A stretch of DNA of 64,000 bases from Lantana camara (Eukaryota > Streptophyta > Magnoliopsida > Lamiales > Verbenaceae): assembly GCA_037501455.1 (NCBI GenBank), contig CM074862.1:88373501-88437500 (forward strand). Reading direction: 5' to 3'. A program made the translations under genes and the position numbers. Numbering within the stretch: the first letter of the stretch is position 1; each line of letters starts with the position of its first letter. Under the pieces are notes generated by a model. The model had not been told where the DNA came from. It made no database searches and saw only the letters and a list, made by a program, of their open reading frames with translations. Shown here in pieces: positions 23,420 to 36,284 of the stretch.

Positions 23420-25464
23420 TTCAAAACACGTAGAGAATCACAGAATCTACGACCTAAATGGTAAAACAGAGAACTAGTGAGTATGCTGAATTATAACGAT
23501 ATACAAAAGATAAGGTTTTTAATCTGATGTAGCTCCCACTGTTTTTCAAATATCTATAATTCCCAAAGATCTAAGAGGAACACGTTTCCCAATGGGTACT
23601 AAGATCGTAGGCATTTTACCTCGAACCCACGACTCGCGGACATTCTAAGTAAAACCCTAGGTAGGTATAACTTGCCAATTCTAACACCTTTAGAACTCTT
23701 AGTAATTGTTTTTGCATCACCTATCTTTCGATATGGACCCCCGACTCGTGCGACATCCATATTTACTTAGGCGTTAAGCTAGACCCATCAATCATAAGAT
23801 CATGGTCAAAACTTAGTTCGAACGACCCACGACTCGCTGACATCGCCCTTGCCAAAATTCACCACGAAATATTGATCATTAGGTAACTAAGAACTAATAA
23901 GCTCCACTAGCTATCCCACGACTCGCGGACAATAACTAGCTTCACTTAAAACCTATTGATGGAATGCTAGGAATTTAATTCGAAATTTGCATCTCGAATT
24001 AAAACACCTATTTGTTCGAAATTAGCTTAATATTTAATGGGAATTTTCGAATCAACCGGGGAGATTTCCGGTTCGACCTCACCAACATATATGTTATCCA
24101 ATTTTAATTAGTCTTGATTAATGCAAGTAAAACTTAAATGCATTTCACACAAGCACTTAGCAGATAACATGTCCTAGCATGATACTAACATGTGATGATC
24201 ATGGGTTCTACCTATCTTATGCGTGATATCTGGGAGCCACTCCATAATCACAAGTTCAAACATACATGTCACATAAACAGTTTAAACCACATAAGGGAAA
24301 GCTGTAACAAAATACGAGCCCTATCTCTATTACATTTTGATTGAGATTTCCCTCCCTAACATTTTGAGGGGTCTTCACTTACGGCCTCCTTGTTACTTGA
24401 ATGTGGTCGATCTTACTCCATGGGTGCATTGTCTCCAAAATGAAAATAAAACCTCACCACCTATTCTACTCTCATAAATGAAAAAGTACTGAAAAGTAAT
24501 AAAGCTCAATCCTCATATTGGCTTTAGACAAATACACGGGGCATACCCCGGCCTCAAAACAGTAATATGGAAAGCCACATAATAAATCACATAACAGTAC
24601 GCACATAAGTGAGGCTCCGACCTCAATTGAAAAACGCAATTATAGGGCTCCAACCCCAATTTAAACCATCCATGTGCATAAATTAAAACCATGTATAAGT
24701 CTAAACCCATGATTACCTAACATGCATAAATAACAAGAATTTAAATTTAACCAATAAATTAAAATTCTGGTTTTAAGCTCTAATAGCTTAAAACACGACT
24801 TAGATGCAATTCTTGTTCAAGAGCCTTTTCTATAAAACCCGAAAAACTATAAACTAATAAAATTCCAATTAATTTTTGAAAATTAATAATTTTATTCTTT
24901 CTATTTTTTTTATAAAATAAAGTTTGCAATTTTTCCAAAATATAAATCGCTTAATTTTTCAAAATCCAAATTTAAACAATTATTTCAAAAATAATTCAAA
25001 TTTGAAAAAACAAAATTTTACAGAAAATTAAATCGAAATTTCAAGGACCGAAAATAAAAAAACACGAACACGCGAAATCCGAGCCCGGAACCGCCCGGAA
25101 CGAGCAGCTGCTCGCCGTGCGGCTGTGCGACGATGAGCGGGACATCCCGCGCGGCTGCGAGACGGTGCACGTGGGCCTTGGCGTGCTACTCCTTAGCATG
25201 CTTGGGCTCGCGTTTTTCGTGCTTCTTCTCTCAGGTTTCACCAAAACCCGGTTCAATCCAAAATAAAAATACGATTTAAACAGTTTTGAATTAAAACGAT
25301 TTTAAAAAACACAATTTAAGAAAACAATTTCAGAAATTCAAGAAAAATTACGGTTTCGTAATTCAGGCTTTCTAAAAGAACTCAAGAATACCTAATTCGC
25401 ATCTAAGCCTAAGAATTTCTACCAAATTCAGTTAATCGAGACGAACCAGAAACACGATTAACGA
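23420..25464 (-). other. Copia 5' leader with repeated motif
   Basis: About 2 kb between primer site and gag ATG, without a credible reading frame. Four copies of a motif close to CCCACGACTCGCGGACA (plus strand) lie at 23626, 23738, 23825 and 23914, spaced 112, 87 and 89 bp. A GC-rich island at 25080-25210 stands out from the AT-rich surroundings, and its homologue is partly present at 7503-7525. Confidence 0.75.
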
Positions 25465-25480
25465 GGTGGCTCTGATACCA
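25465..25480 (-). other. Copia primer-binding site
   Basis: Minus strand TGGTATCAGAGCCACC, complementary to initiator-Met tRNA and separated by 2 nt from the 5' LTR. Confidence 0.93.
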
Positions 25481-25482
25481 CT

Positions 25483-27416
25483 TGTTGGAAAACAGGAATT
25501 AGAAAGCAGAGGAAATTTAAAATTTGCCAACAAAAGGATCGAAAATTCGTAATCGTGAATCCAAATTCGTAGAGATTAGAAACTTACTTTTCAATAATCT
25601 TTCTTGAAGCGTTTCAAGCCACCCATGAACGCTATTCTCGCGGCTTGATCCCCTCTCCTTGGTAAAGCTCGAATCTTTGAAACTTCTAACTTGAAGCTCT
25701 CTAGAGATAGTCCACCAACTTGACTACAATCTAACTAGTAAGGATGCTAGTTCTCTAGTTAGTGTTTAGGCTTAACCTAGGGTTTATTTGATCTTGGAGA
25801 AAGGATGGTGTTCAACACATGAACCAAAAGAAATTGTCTATCGTCCTTAAGAGGAGCTCGAGCTCCCCTATATATAGCCAAGGGAGGGGCAGCCGAACCT
25901 AGTCCTATTGGACTAGGGATTTGGTCCCTCTCTCTCTTATTACTTGATCATCAAGTAATTCCAACTTTGACTTTGAATTCTAATTCAAATCAACTTTTAA
26001 GAGAGATAAAATATCCAAACCCTTTTGGATAATATTAAACTTTATTTATTAATAAATAAATAACTTATTTATCTAATTAATTAATTCGTATTTAATTAAA
26101 TAAATTATTTTTCTCCAAAATAAGACTTTCTTTTTAATTCAAAATTAAACCAAAGTCTATTAACTAATAACACATTAATTATTTAATCACATAATATTAT
26201 ACACGTGTGAGACACGTGTCCCAAGGACACGTGCCACTCACGTGACCCACACGTGTGATTCACACGTGTGGAACCCTCTCGGCATGATCAACACGTTTAA
26301 TCATTTTAAAGCCTTAACTCATTTAACCAAGTTGTTGTGTATGATCCTCTAGGTTCTCAATTCAATTAGAAGTGACCCTAAATAATTAATTCACTAATTA
26401 ATTAATCAGTCCACAGATTAAACGACCATAGTCTAGCAACAGGTGTTTAACCCCTATCTGAATTGGAATGTCTCGATTCGACAGAACCTTTAAGTCATTG
26501 ATTTATGTGAGATACATTCCTCTTACTTACTATCTCTCAACCAAGATCCAGGGTAAGGGAGTAATCAGAACCCTAACAATCTGGTCTTAAAGCTAAGTGC
26601 ATTTCATATCCATTTGATCTCAATCCAAGAAACCCGTTTCTTGATGTCTTGATCTACTGCCTTGGCCAATGACTCCATATGGCATATGAACGACTTACAC
26701 AATAAAAGATCACCTTGCAAATGCAAGTGTACGTCCTTTCTTGATTCTCATTCACTTTCATGAGTCACTTGTGCACCCCCAACATAAGCCTTGAATCAGT
26801 TGTCTAAGGTGACACCCTTTAAAGCTTATACCTGAGACTACAGAGTTAATTCATAAAGTGACATGGAACCTCAAGTCTTAGGATCAATTAATCACATCAA
26901 TGAGTAGTGAGATATTTCCTAATCTGGAAGTTTCCATTTCCTGAAATAGAAACTTCCTTTCCCGTTTAGGAATCTTCTCACACGGGGCACCTCAGTGAAC
27001 TTACTTATTGAAGTAAGCACCCTCATGTATCACGCACGTATCAATTATACACTTTGCACCTCCATGAAACAAGGTGGTCCTTCTTAAGGGCGTGATCCCA
27101 CAAGTAAGCCTTAGAAGAGTCAGGTTGACACTCCCACTGTCTGTAGGACTCATCGGCTTGCAGTATTTTACTAATCATGACTTATGTGATATAGGGTTCG
27201 TTTCATGAACCATTTCACCTAAATGGTAGAGACCTAAAGTCATCAGGATCAAGGGAGTTCTCATACATGCACAGCTAAGGTAAACGCATACCAAACAAGA
27301 GCATATAAAGAAGTGTTGCTTTAATTCGTTGTTTTATTCAAAGATTGTCTGTGATTTCAACAAGGAAAAGTACAAAGCGGATATACTATCGGCTTTCTAG
27401 GATGCTGTTCCTAACA
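25483..27416 (-). mobile_element. Copia 5' LTR
   Basis: 1934 bp, partner of 7732-9655. The right flank (27417 onward) is the gag of element A. No matching 5-bp duplication can be shown because the left boundary of the copia insertion is deleted. Confidence 0.93.
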
Positions 27417-28360
27417 CGATTACCATTGATCTATCGAGAATTTCAAAGTTGCAACCCCCCAAGGTTGTTCGGGGACGATGATGTGAAAGCCGAATAATGG
27501 ATTATCGAAATTTCATGGATATGGGATACTCTATCGAGGACATCACAAGATAGGGTGATTTGTACCTCCAGGTTAATTCAAGGCTAAGCTTTAATTTGGT
27601 TCAAGGAAATGAGATCGGAGTTAGCAAGGACCGGAGAAGAGCTCACTTGGGAGAATTTTATCCGGGAATTCCACAATAGATATATTCCTACTAGTGCAAG
27701 AGTGAGAAAACTTCGAGAACATTTAGATCTCCAACAAGATTTGAAGATGGCGGAGAACTATAAGGAGGAACTTCAAAGATCGGGCCCTCATACTGCACAA
27801 GGTATCAACAACTACCGACTCAAGGCCCGAAATTCTATGCAGTAACTCAAGAATTATATCGAACAAGCCCTCTATGCTTCAACGGTGAATTTTTGGTCCG
27901 AGGCAATAAAAAAGGTGGTCGAAACGAGATGGAGAAGTAACAAATGAAGTCCCATACCCATCGAGGGGAACAAACAACCTGTTCAAGTTCGAATTTGGGT
28001 AAGAGACCCGTGCCACAAGAGAAACCTCCAACCTCTCAAGAAGCCAATCCATCCAATAAGAAGAAAAGGAAGAAGCCTCGACTATCGAAACTGATTCCGG
28101 AGCTCGCTCTAACGGTTCCAATCCGATGCGCTTATTGTGAAGGTCCGAATCACACGGAGGAGAAATGTCGAAAGAAGTTAGGTGTTGTTATAGGTGTGAT
28201 GAGATTGGGAATATGATGAATGGTTGCCCCTACAAATCAATTCCAAAGCTTATGAATAACCGTGACTCCGAGATTTCGACTCAAGCTCAAGTGCATATCT
28301 AGTTTGATCGTATTGCTTCGGCGAAAGGTATATCAAGCATTCATGGCATCTCATTTCATG
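27417..28360 (+). pseudogene. Gag remnant of element A
   Basis: Homologous to element B's Gag. The text after the copia LTR corresponds to about codon 5 of B's gag. An in-frame stop follows near 27500. A capsid segment is open at 27609-27845 (LTWENFIREFHNRYIP, LREHLDLQQDL). Around 28120-28220 lies an intact knuckle CAYCEGPNHTEEKC and, after a frameshift, a second one lacking its His. Near 28335 a string resembling SIHGISFHAYF marks where protease would start, and it decays at once. At least two stops and two frame changes make it non-functional. Confidence 0.85.
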
Positions 28361-29200
28361 CATATTTTAATCTCAGGGACACCCACGCGTTTGTTGCCTT
28401 ATTCCTTGTTCTTTGGTACTTCTTTGTTACACTTGTTCCGTGATTGCTTTCCTTTTAGTTCTTGCTTGTTGTGTGTTTTTTCCCCTTCTTAGCCCTTGCC
28501 TCATTGAGTGCTTTCTTTCCCCTTTTGTGTTGGCTTTCTTTTGGTGAGAGTTTGGTGGCGTTGACTGTTCGTGAGTGCTGGGTGAGTTGTGAAGGTCGAG
28601 TTGTTTCCAGTGTGTTTGTTTGGAGGTGTTTTGCTCTCGTTGTGGTTGGTAGTTGATTTAGGAGTTCCGTTCGGGGCTCAACGGTGTCATCGGGTAATAG
28701 ATTGAAGGCTAACCCGTTGATATTCCTCATAGAAGAATCGGGGATTACCTCAGAGTAAGAGGTATGGTTTCGAGTGGGAAGAGGCGGTTGAAGAGAGTTA
28801 CCCTCGGTATCGGATTTTGCCTAACCGGAGGTAGGAAAGGCTACTTCGTTTCCAACCGAGTCACGAAGGAAGGCCTTTGTTGTGTGTTGCTTGCAGAAAA
28901 AGGTAGCCTACGCCGTGAGAAGTGCAAGGTCACGAGTTTATCCCACTTATGGTTTGAAGTTGTTCGGAGTTTTGGACTTTGTGTAGTAATGTCTATATCC
29001 TAACGGTTGAGGATTCTCCAACCACTCCCGAATTTTATTTGGAAAGTGGGGGCAAACGAACTAGGACTTTATGCCCGGTTTGCTATTTAAGGAGGTAGTG
29101 TCTCGGGGAGTCTCAGATCCGAGGGGCATAGTGGAAGTGGGGAGTTGGGTTGTTTTCGAAGCTGTTCAAGGCCCCGCTTAGGACCTAAGGACAGATCCTT
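28361..29200 (+). other. Element A 3' internal region, non-coding
   Basis: Joins the gag remnant to the polypurine tract without pol sequence, as in element B. The segment 28764-28990 is shared with B. Two pyrimidine-rich stretches occur at 28390-28540. No domain is recognised. Confidence 0.7.
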
Positions 29201-29216
29201 TTGAAGGAGGGGAGTT
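29201..29216 (+). other. Element A polypurine tract
   Basis: TTGAAGGAGGGGAGTT directly precedes the LTR start TGTAACATCCCG. Just upstream is a decayed form of the hairpin seen in B, C and E (GGACCT-AAGGAC-AGATCC). Confidence 0.88.
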
Positions 29217-32200
29217 TGTAACATCCCGCTCGTCCGGCCGTACAGGTATGCCCTAACGAGAGTGTTTAGTGTGTTTTATTTTATTTAATTATGCAATTAC
29301 GTGCTATTTTAATGATTATGTGATTATTTGAAATTATATGAACTTAATTGTTTAACTTATAACTTGAGTTTTAAACGTTTATGCTTACGCTACTTGGAAT
29401 TTGCTCTATATGCGTTTGATTTTAATTTTTATTTTTGTCAAATCTTGGTATGCGTGACATATGTAAGTTATGAACATGTTGGCATGCTCATTACATGTTT
29501 TAGAGTTCGTTTAATTTGTCTTTTGGCTCGTTTTGTAAAACGGGATTTGTGAGGGACTCTGGTGCCTAACTAGTTTTAGCGTACCTTGGGTTCCGGGCGC
29601 CATAACTTGAGCTCGAGAATTCGGATTTGAATTCTGGAAAAAGTGTCGGACTCGTAACAAAGAAAGGAAACCAAGGAATCCAAGTTGTAATTTTCTAAGC
29701 CCATTTGGACCTCCGTAGTCCCATCGAAACAAGCACCTAGCGCCAAGCAGACACCTTTCGACTAGTCTTCAGATTGTGGGCCCAACTTTAACCCCAATTA
29801 AAGCTAAACAATGACTTTTATGACTTGAGTTAAGCCCCTATCTCTCCCTATCTACCTTATTTCGAAATCCCACCAAAAAGAATGAGAAAAAGGAGCCCCA
29901 AATCTGATCCAAGTGAAAAGAAGAAGGAAGAAGGGTCAGCACTCATTTTCTTGTGGGTTTGAGCTCCAATCATCATCGATTCTCTCCCAATCAAAGAGAT
30001 AAGTTGATATTTGTTATCTCCATGACTTTGTGATCATTTTAACTTCCATTTTGCAAGATTTCACCATGGATTGAGCATTATATGGCCTAAGTGATGAATA
30101 GTGAGGGTTTGGAACAATTTGTTGATTATAGCATGATCTCTTGTGAAATCTTTTTATATGAAGCATGTATTTTGTTCCTAATAGATCAATTATGATATAT
30201 ATGAACTTTCTTTGAGTTCTAATTGAGGATTTATGACTTGGCCATTTTTGAAATTTTGAGGTTTTGCATGAACTTGATCTCTCTTCACCTCTAGCATATT
30301 TTGTTACGAGTTTGGACCATTTAATGGCTTGAAATGCATGAGTTTTTGTTGCCCTAGCTTAACTTAGTGTCTTAGAATGAATTAGGGTGGATTTAGTTGA
30401 TTTTTGGAGTGAGTTTTGCTACTGTTTTCGCAGTTCTACTGCTGCTGGAACGTTGGTCGTTACCGTGACCGAATTTAGTGCATTTCCAATATTGGCCATG
30501 ACCACTTTTTGGACCAGTTTCAAGTTGCGGCAACTGCACTTGCTGGAGAAGGGTGAGGTCAAGGGCGCGACTAGATTTAGCCTATTTTTGGTCGCGGTTG
30601 TGACTCATTTTTTTTGCTAATTTCGACATGTTGTTGCGGGTTTAGTTCGTTAAGCGTTTTTCTTTCGTTTCGTTTGTGTTTTACATGTTCCTCTTGTTTT
30701 TTCCTCACCTCTTATGCATGGATAACATGTAATATTATGTGTTAGGATGTATGTTGTGAATTTATGGCTCGTTTTACATGCTCGTTTCCAAGTTTTGATT
30801 TCATACGTTCTATATGCTACCTTAAGTGCATACTTGAATCCATGCTCCCTTTATTTGCCTTGAATGATCTCTCCTTGCTACTTTTATTATATGCATGCAT
30901 AGAAAACATGTTATATTATATGTTACCTTGTATAATATGAATTTACAATTGATTTTAGTTGCTCATTTTTTAATTTATGCTCTAATGTGCTCTTGTGTGA
31001 CCTAAATGCCTTCTAACATGCATGAATGAATCAGTACTTCATTTAATTGTTTGGTAGGCCATTCTCTTGCTTCTTTTATGACTTGAATGATATGCTCAAA
31101 TGTTAAATTATGTGTTACCTTAGTATTGCATTTATGGATCCGCTTAATATAAAATACCTGAAATATAAGCGCATATGCGTTAAGTGTTGCATTTCATATG
31201 CATTTTATGCATCATATGCATTCGCTGAGCGTCTATTTGGTACATTTTGAGTCTAAGAACGTCCTTTGTTGTTTCCTCTGTTCAAAGTTTGGTCCTAGGG
31301 GTAACAAGGAGGTTTCGTAGGTGTCCATTTGCGTCCGTTTTATATGCTTTTGCTCCACTTCGTTGGAAAGGTGTGGTTTTCTTCCTTTGAGATATTATGA
31401 CCTACAAACCTATTTGCTTTGAAGCCCGCATGCGAATTATGTATACTATAAGATAAGTATGTGTATGATATGTAATTTAAGGGATCGTCCCATTTTGTAT
31501 AAGACTTTCAAAAGGCTTTTATATGTATCTAAGCTCTATTTTGATTTTCCTTTTGAAAAGCTTTGAATATGTGTGAGTGTGTAGCGATTTTTAAACTTTG
31601 AAAGATAAGTTTATGAAAATTATGAATTTTGAATTAAGAAATGGGCCCCGGATAGTGGTATGGCATCTCTGAACGGCCGTGGGATCGCTTCCATTTGAGA
31701 GTTTCACCTAAACTTAGGAGTTTTGAGGAAGGGTGGTGCTCTTGAGCCGGTAGTATCCCCGCCGAATGTTCAAGGAAGTAATTAATCCTTGACTCATTTT
31801 CGATGTATGACCAATATCTGAGTTGGGAAAGAGAACTCGTACTCACCGAGTTAGTGTGATTATATATAACTCTATGAAACGGGAATGGTCTCATAAATAC
31901 TTAAAATTGGTTGTTTTGACCTTTGGCCCTTAACTTCTTTTATGTATATATATATTATCACGGAAATGCTTTAGCTTGCAAAAACCATCCCCGATTCATG
32001 GATCCTTTTCGAATTGATAAGGGCTTTGCTCTATACGTATGTATGGGTGTGTGTGTTAGCCCCTCACCAGTCTTTAGGACTGACCCTCGTTTTGTTTCTC
32101 TTTTTCCCCTTTTTGCTTAAATTGCAGGTTCTTTTGGAGGTTCGAGCTAGGCGGTTGTTCTTGTGTCGTTGTTTAAGGGTAGCTCAAGTCACATGCATTG

Positions 32201-32546
32201 TATTTCATTTAATTTATGTAATTTGATCATTTTGGAATATGTACAAATTCTCTACTTGGATTTTGGCCTGGGATAAGTTTGTATAATTGTTTTACACATG
32301 AATTGTATAAGTTATCATGGTGGAGATAATATGATAATTGTTAGCATGTTATGATTTGAACTTTATCGCTTCCGTGAATTATGTTTATTAGGGGCTCTGT
32401 ATTAGGGTCTAGACCGCCTAGCTAGGGTGTGTATTTTGTTTTGTCCCCCGTTGGCCATAGCTTGGGGCATGTGCGGAGTTCGAATTTCGTTACACGTTTT
32501 GGGCTATGGTGCGGGGGATGTTGTGCCCTTCGCTCTGGGTTGCTAC
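29217..32546 (+). mobile_element. Element A 3' LTR
   Basis: 3330 bp, TGTAACATCCCG to GGTTGCTACA. It carries GAAAGGTGTGGTTTT (31366-31380), hairpin CAGTC-TTTAG-GACTG (32068-32082), a long pyrimidine tract ending in TTGCAG (32127), and the perfect 11-bp inverted pair AGCTAGGCGGT (32145-32155) / ACCGCCTAGCT (32413-32423). GTTAC after the end matches ATTAC before 4536 with one mismatch. The whole of element A is 4536-32546. Confidence 0.92.
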
Positions 32547-32552
32547 AGTTAC

Positions 32553-32589
32553 AACCTCTCCCCCTTAAGAGGACCTGGTCCCCAGGTCC
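32553..32589 (-). other. Element C polypurine tract and adjoining hairpin
   Basis: Minus strand CTCTTAAGGGGGAGAGGT abuts the LTR start that was split by element A. Next to it is the hairpin GGACCTGG-GGA-CCAGGTCC at 32571-32589, identical to that of element E. Confidence 0.85.
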
Positions 32590-35500
32590 ATTGCCTCGAG
32601 TTCTAGACTCTAATCAAACTTTCTCGTGTTCATCCCATGCGGGTTAGCAACTCCCTATCAACAATTAGTTCAGAAAAGGTCTTCAAGCCACAAGGGGTCT
32701 TCAAAAGAACCCAGTCGAACTCTCCAAAGTGGCACGATCACGGTTCAATATTGGGGCATTCGAACCATCCTCAAGAAGCATCAATAATCTTTATTGACAT
32801 TTTCGGGAAGCCTGTTGTTAGTCACGACCCTTATCTCACCGACACCTAAACACTCGAAAATATAAGACCCCGCCAGTGGCAAACTAAACAGGTAGCAAGC
32901 AACAATGAACGAACCCCATCTTTCGAGCAACAATGAGAGAACCCCGTCTCTCCCAAGCAATGAGAGAACCCTATCTCTCGAACAAGAAGGAGAGAACCCC
33001 ATCTCTTACAAACAATGAGGCTAGGGAGTCTCTAAAAGTCCCAAGCAACACAACACAACACTAAACAACACTAGTAGCAAGTAGCAAAGCATGAAACACA
33101 ACAGTCACACAACGAGCAAGGAATATATATCAGTCACATCGTTCATCACTCATGTAAAAGAAAATAATATAGTCGGGAATCAAAGTACATAGTAGAAAAT
33201 TTTATTTGAATTAAAATTGCATGTATGCATATGCCATGAGGGTTTTATGTGCCGTTCACCATGGTAAGGGAACTTAAACTTGGCTCGGTTCTTGACTTGT
33301 CCTTGGTATCGTTAGTTTATGTCTGGTTGAGAAGAAGATAAACCTTCGGTTGATCCTATTCTCAATTTCATTATGACTCTTATCCCTTGATTACATTCTT
33401 CAATTTGGTGAAGTTCTTGGAATACTAAATAAATGTTTAGAAATAACGGTCGTTGCCTTCTTTGATCCCTCATCATCAACCTGTAAATCTCATCACATTA
33501 TGGCCAGCTCTTTAATTACCTGAGCTCTAGCTTATCCCGTATACCTTAAGAACATTGGCCCCTGTACTATCTTTTGACCATACCAAAATTCATCACATAC
33601 TCATCACTAGAAACGGTTATTGATATCTCAAAAGTTTTGTGGGAAATATATAACTCTTCTCTTTCCTGGATATTTAAGAGAATTCGATGTTGACCCATCT
33701 TTAATCTCTAATCAAATTTCATATATTGTCTTCAACTACGTAGTTTCTAAGGAAGCATAGTAAATAGGAGTGACAACAAATCGAGTGGTGACCCTACCCT
33801 AGTATCCATGGGACAGTGAATGCATAACCTCTCATAGATAATCTGATTTAATTCTTTGTTGAAGCCTAGTTAAATGGAATTCGTTGACATCATCTGTAAA
33901 CATGACCACTTGATCAAGCTTCCCTTCTTCAAAGCTAATTTAGAAATCCATCAGAATTTCCTTGTTAATACAATCAGATGTCGGTACCTGAATCAATCTT
34001 CTCAACGCCTCATGAGAATCTTCAACCCTAGGTGTATAACTCCCACTTTGAAGGTTTAACCAATAAGGCCATTTCACTCCTTTTCTATCATTATCATTAG
34101 GACTTTCATGCCTACCCAGACCTGCATTTCTGTTATTTCTACTAAAAGTACCTTCTTCGAGCACCACCTTGGATTTAAGTTTGTCTCTCAGTCGTGCTCT
34201 CCCCCTTAAGGATTTTCTGCCTTCTCATGTCAAACTCTTATCTATCATCCATTGATAAGAATTCTTGATCTCCCTATTTGCCTTCCAAATTTCCCGCTTA
34301 ACTCCTTTGAAGTCTCGAAGTCACTTTTCTTTCTAGTCCCATCCATATGCCTCAAAATCATCTTCAACTCTATTTTTAAGCTCTAAATCTCTTTTTCGGC
34401 ATTATCTTAACTCTGTCACCCAAATATTCCTCCTCCTCTAGTCTCGGTAGAACATCGATCAAATTGGTAGTTGAGGTATAAGGTAAAAAGGGTATAGTGA
34501 GAAGTAAACACTAAACGATGCATGTAGGGTCAAGATACCAAATATATGTGGCCATTACTCCACATCGAAGTATGCAACATGAAATCGATAATTTAACTCT
34601 TATGATGTTAAAATGCATAAAATAAAAATTTAAATAATTCAATACAATAAATGATGCACATGCTATGAGTTCAATGAACCTATCACCACAGTAGTTATCT
34701 AGCACGACAACTTATCCTTTGATATCGATGCTGTAAGCATAGTTTGTGAGGTTGAACATCATTTGGTTATTGGTGATGCTCTCCACTCCTTATTTGCCTT
34801 TTTGTATCATCGTGTGTCTTGAAGTCCCAAGAAGATGATGTAACTTGAATTCTTTTAACTCTCCTTTTGTATTCTTACTTCAAATCCACTTGTTGGTTCC
34901 TGGTAATCATCGTATCAGTTAGGCTTCCTTGCTTGGCCCCATTGAGGATCCACATTGATGGCTCTCTATTCCATACATCTTAGTTGGAAAACTTTTAATA
35001 CATCTTGGATCTAGTTCCAAACCTGATATGATCCTTGAAGCTTCCCGAATTGGCTTATATTTTGATCACCTGCTTCAAACTCAACGGTCTCAGTGGTGAA
35101 CCTTGACTGGCTCGATCTTGCATTAAGTATCTTCATAATTCAATGACTAAGAATTCCACGGCTATCTCGTTGCCTCATGTATCCTTTAAGTTGGTGGTTT
35201 GGGTCCACACGACGCACCTATGTTGATAATCTTCAAGATTTCTAGAGAGAATAAAATTGATAAACTTCTCCATGATCAAAGCCTTCTATCACGGTGATGA
35301 GCAATGAGATGTAGTTTCATTTTGTAAGCCGTAAAGATTTAAAAGCTGACTTTTTAAATCCCGATACCTCCATAACCCTATCACCTCTTGTATTCTTCAA
35401 ACTCGTGGTTTGTGTTCCCACAATGTACACTCATTGTTAGTCATTAGGATTTGTAGAAATGATGAAGTTAGTGGAATTTTTTGTGAGTCGAGCCTTCTAT

Positions 35501-35935
35501 CATGGACCTTGAGCAAATGAAAATAACCTTTTAAAGAAAAAGGCATTGAAAGATCCTATATCCCTTTTGAACCTCGCTGCATTTGCTAATAACTAGAAAA
35601 AAGGACGTTTGTTGTCGAGGTTAGTCGTAGTTTAAACATCATAGGAACAACCTACAAATCATAATCATCTCAAATACATATATGTGTGTAGGTTAGTAAA
35701 TGATTATGACACATAATTAGATCACCAAAGCACATATTTGATGTAAATGCGACATATAATCAACGAAATTTAAAGTAAGACATGTTGAACATATAAAATT
35801 TCAACAATTTAATATCAATCAGTCATCAATTCATGGAAAGAATCAATGCAATGCACACATTGACAAGTTATTCCTATGTCATTCGACCTAGACTCGACAC
35901 GACATGACACTTGAAGTCTAGTTTTGCAACCTGGA
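32590..35935 (-). other. Element C internal region, non-coding
   Basis: About 3.3 kb with no recognisable gag, protease or pol on either strand. The end next to the primer site shares words with element E (GTGTCATGTCGTGTCGAG versus the GTGTCGTGTCGTG text of E, both after the primer site), so C belongs with E-like elements. An array of hairpins lies at 32905-33006. The element is a non-coding LTR retrotransposon (LARD-like). The small frames here (for example 33940-34167) match nothing I know. Confidence 0.65.
32905..33006 (-). repeat. Hairpin array near the element C polypurine tract
   Basis: Four units of about 28 bp. On the minus strand each is an arm of purines, a loop near CGGGGT or TGGGGT, and a complementary arm, for example GAGAGA-CGGGGT-TCTCTC. 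Two of the four have one arm mismatch. The same array occurs at 59127-59256 in element E. Confidence 0.8.
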
Positions 35936-35947
35936 GCTCTGATACCG
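35936..35947 (-). other. Primer-binding site of element C
   Basis: Minus strand CGGTATCAGAGC, the initiator-Met primer site with its first base changed. It lies 8 nt from the LTR end at 35956. Confidence 0.85.
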
Positions 35948-36284
35948 CTTAAGGATGTAGCGCCCGAGCGCGTAACGCCACATTCTCCACACTAAGACCC
36001 GACCCATATATGAAATGGATAATCCATATACGTGTCAGATCAGAGCGAACGGGGAGACAACTCACTCGCTAGGCTAGGCAGGAGCCAACTTTCGAAACTA
36101 ATTAAATAATAAACAGAAACCATAGCAGGCTACAAAATAAGAGCGGAAGCAATTTATAGTAATAATATAACCTGTGAGCTCACAGGCTCTATTCAATCAA
36201 GAAGGAACTACGAGGCCAAAAAAAATCCATAAATGGCCAACACGACCTAATAATCACAATAAGCACTCACAAACATTCGTAATT

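Larger units (their letters stand above)
7732..27416 (-). mobile_element. Ty1/copia retrotransposon (minus strand) interrupted by element B
   Basis: The LTRs are 7732-9655 (3') and 25483-27416 (5'). On the minus strand they begin TGTTAGGAAC and end TTTTCCAACA. The gene order gag, protease, integrase, RT, RNase H is the copia order. Ty3 element B (10291-20115) splits the RT/RNase H frame. About 2 kb of leader separates the primer site from the gag ATG. Several nonsense and frameshift mutations make this copy non-functional. It sits at the beginning of A's gag. I cannot assign the copia lineage with confidence. Confidence 0.92.

Noticed and set aside
23600..23960. tRNA genes or B-box promoters in the copia leader (GTGGGTTCGAGG on the minus strand)
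   Set aside because: Only the first repeat resembles a B box, there is no A box at the right distance, and no cloverleaf forms.
33874..34167. Opposed small frames in the element C internal region
   Set aside because: No similarity to Gag or Pol and no neighbouring support. Likely chance frames in decayed sequence.
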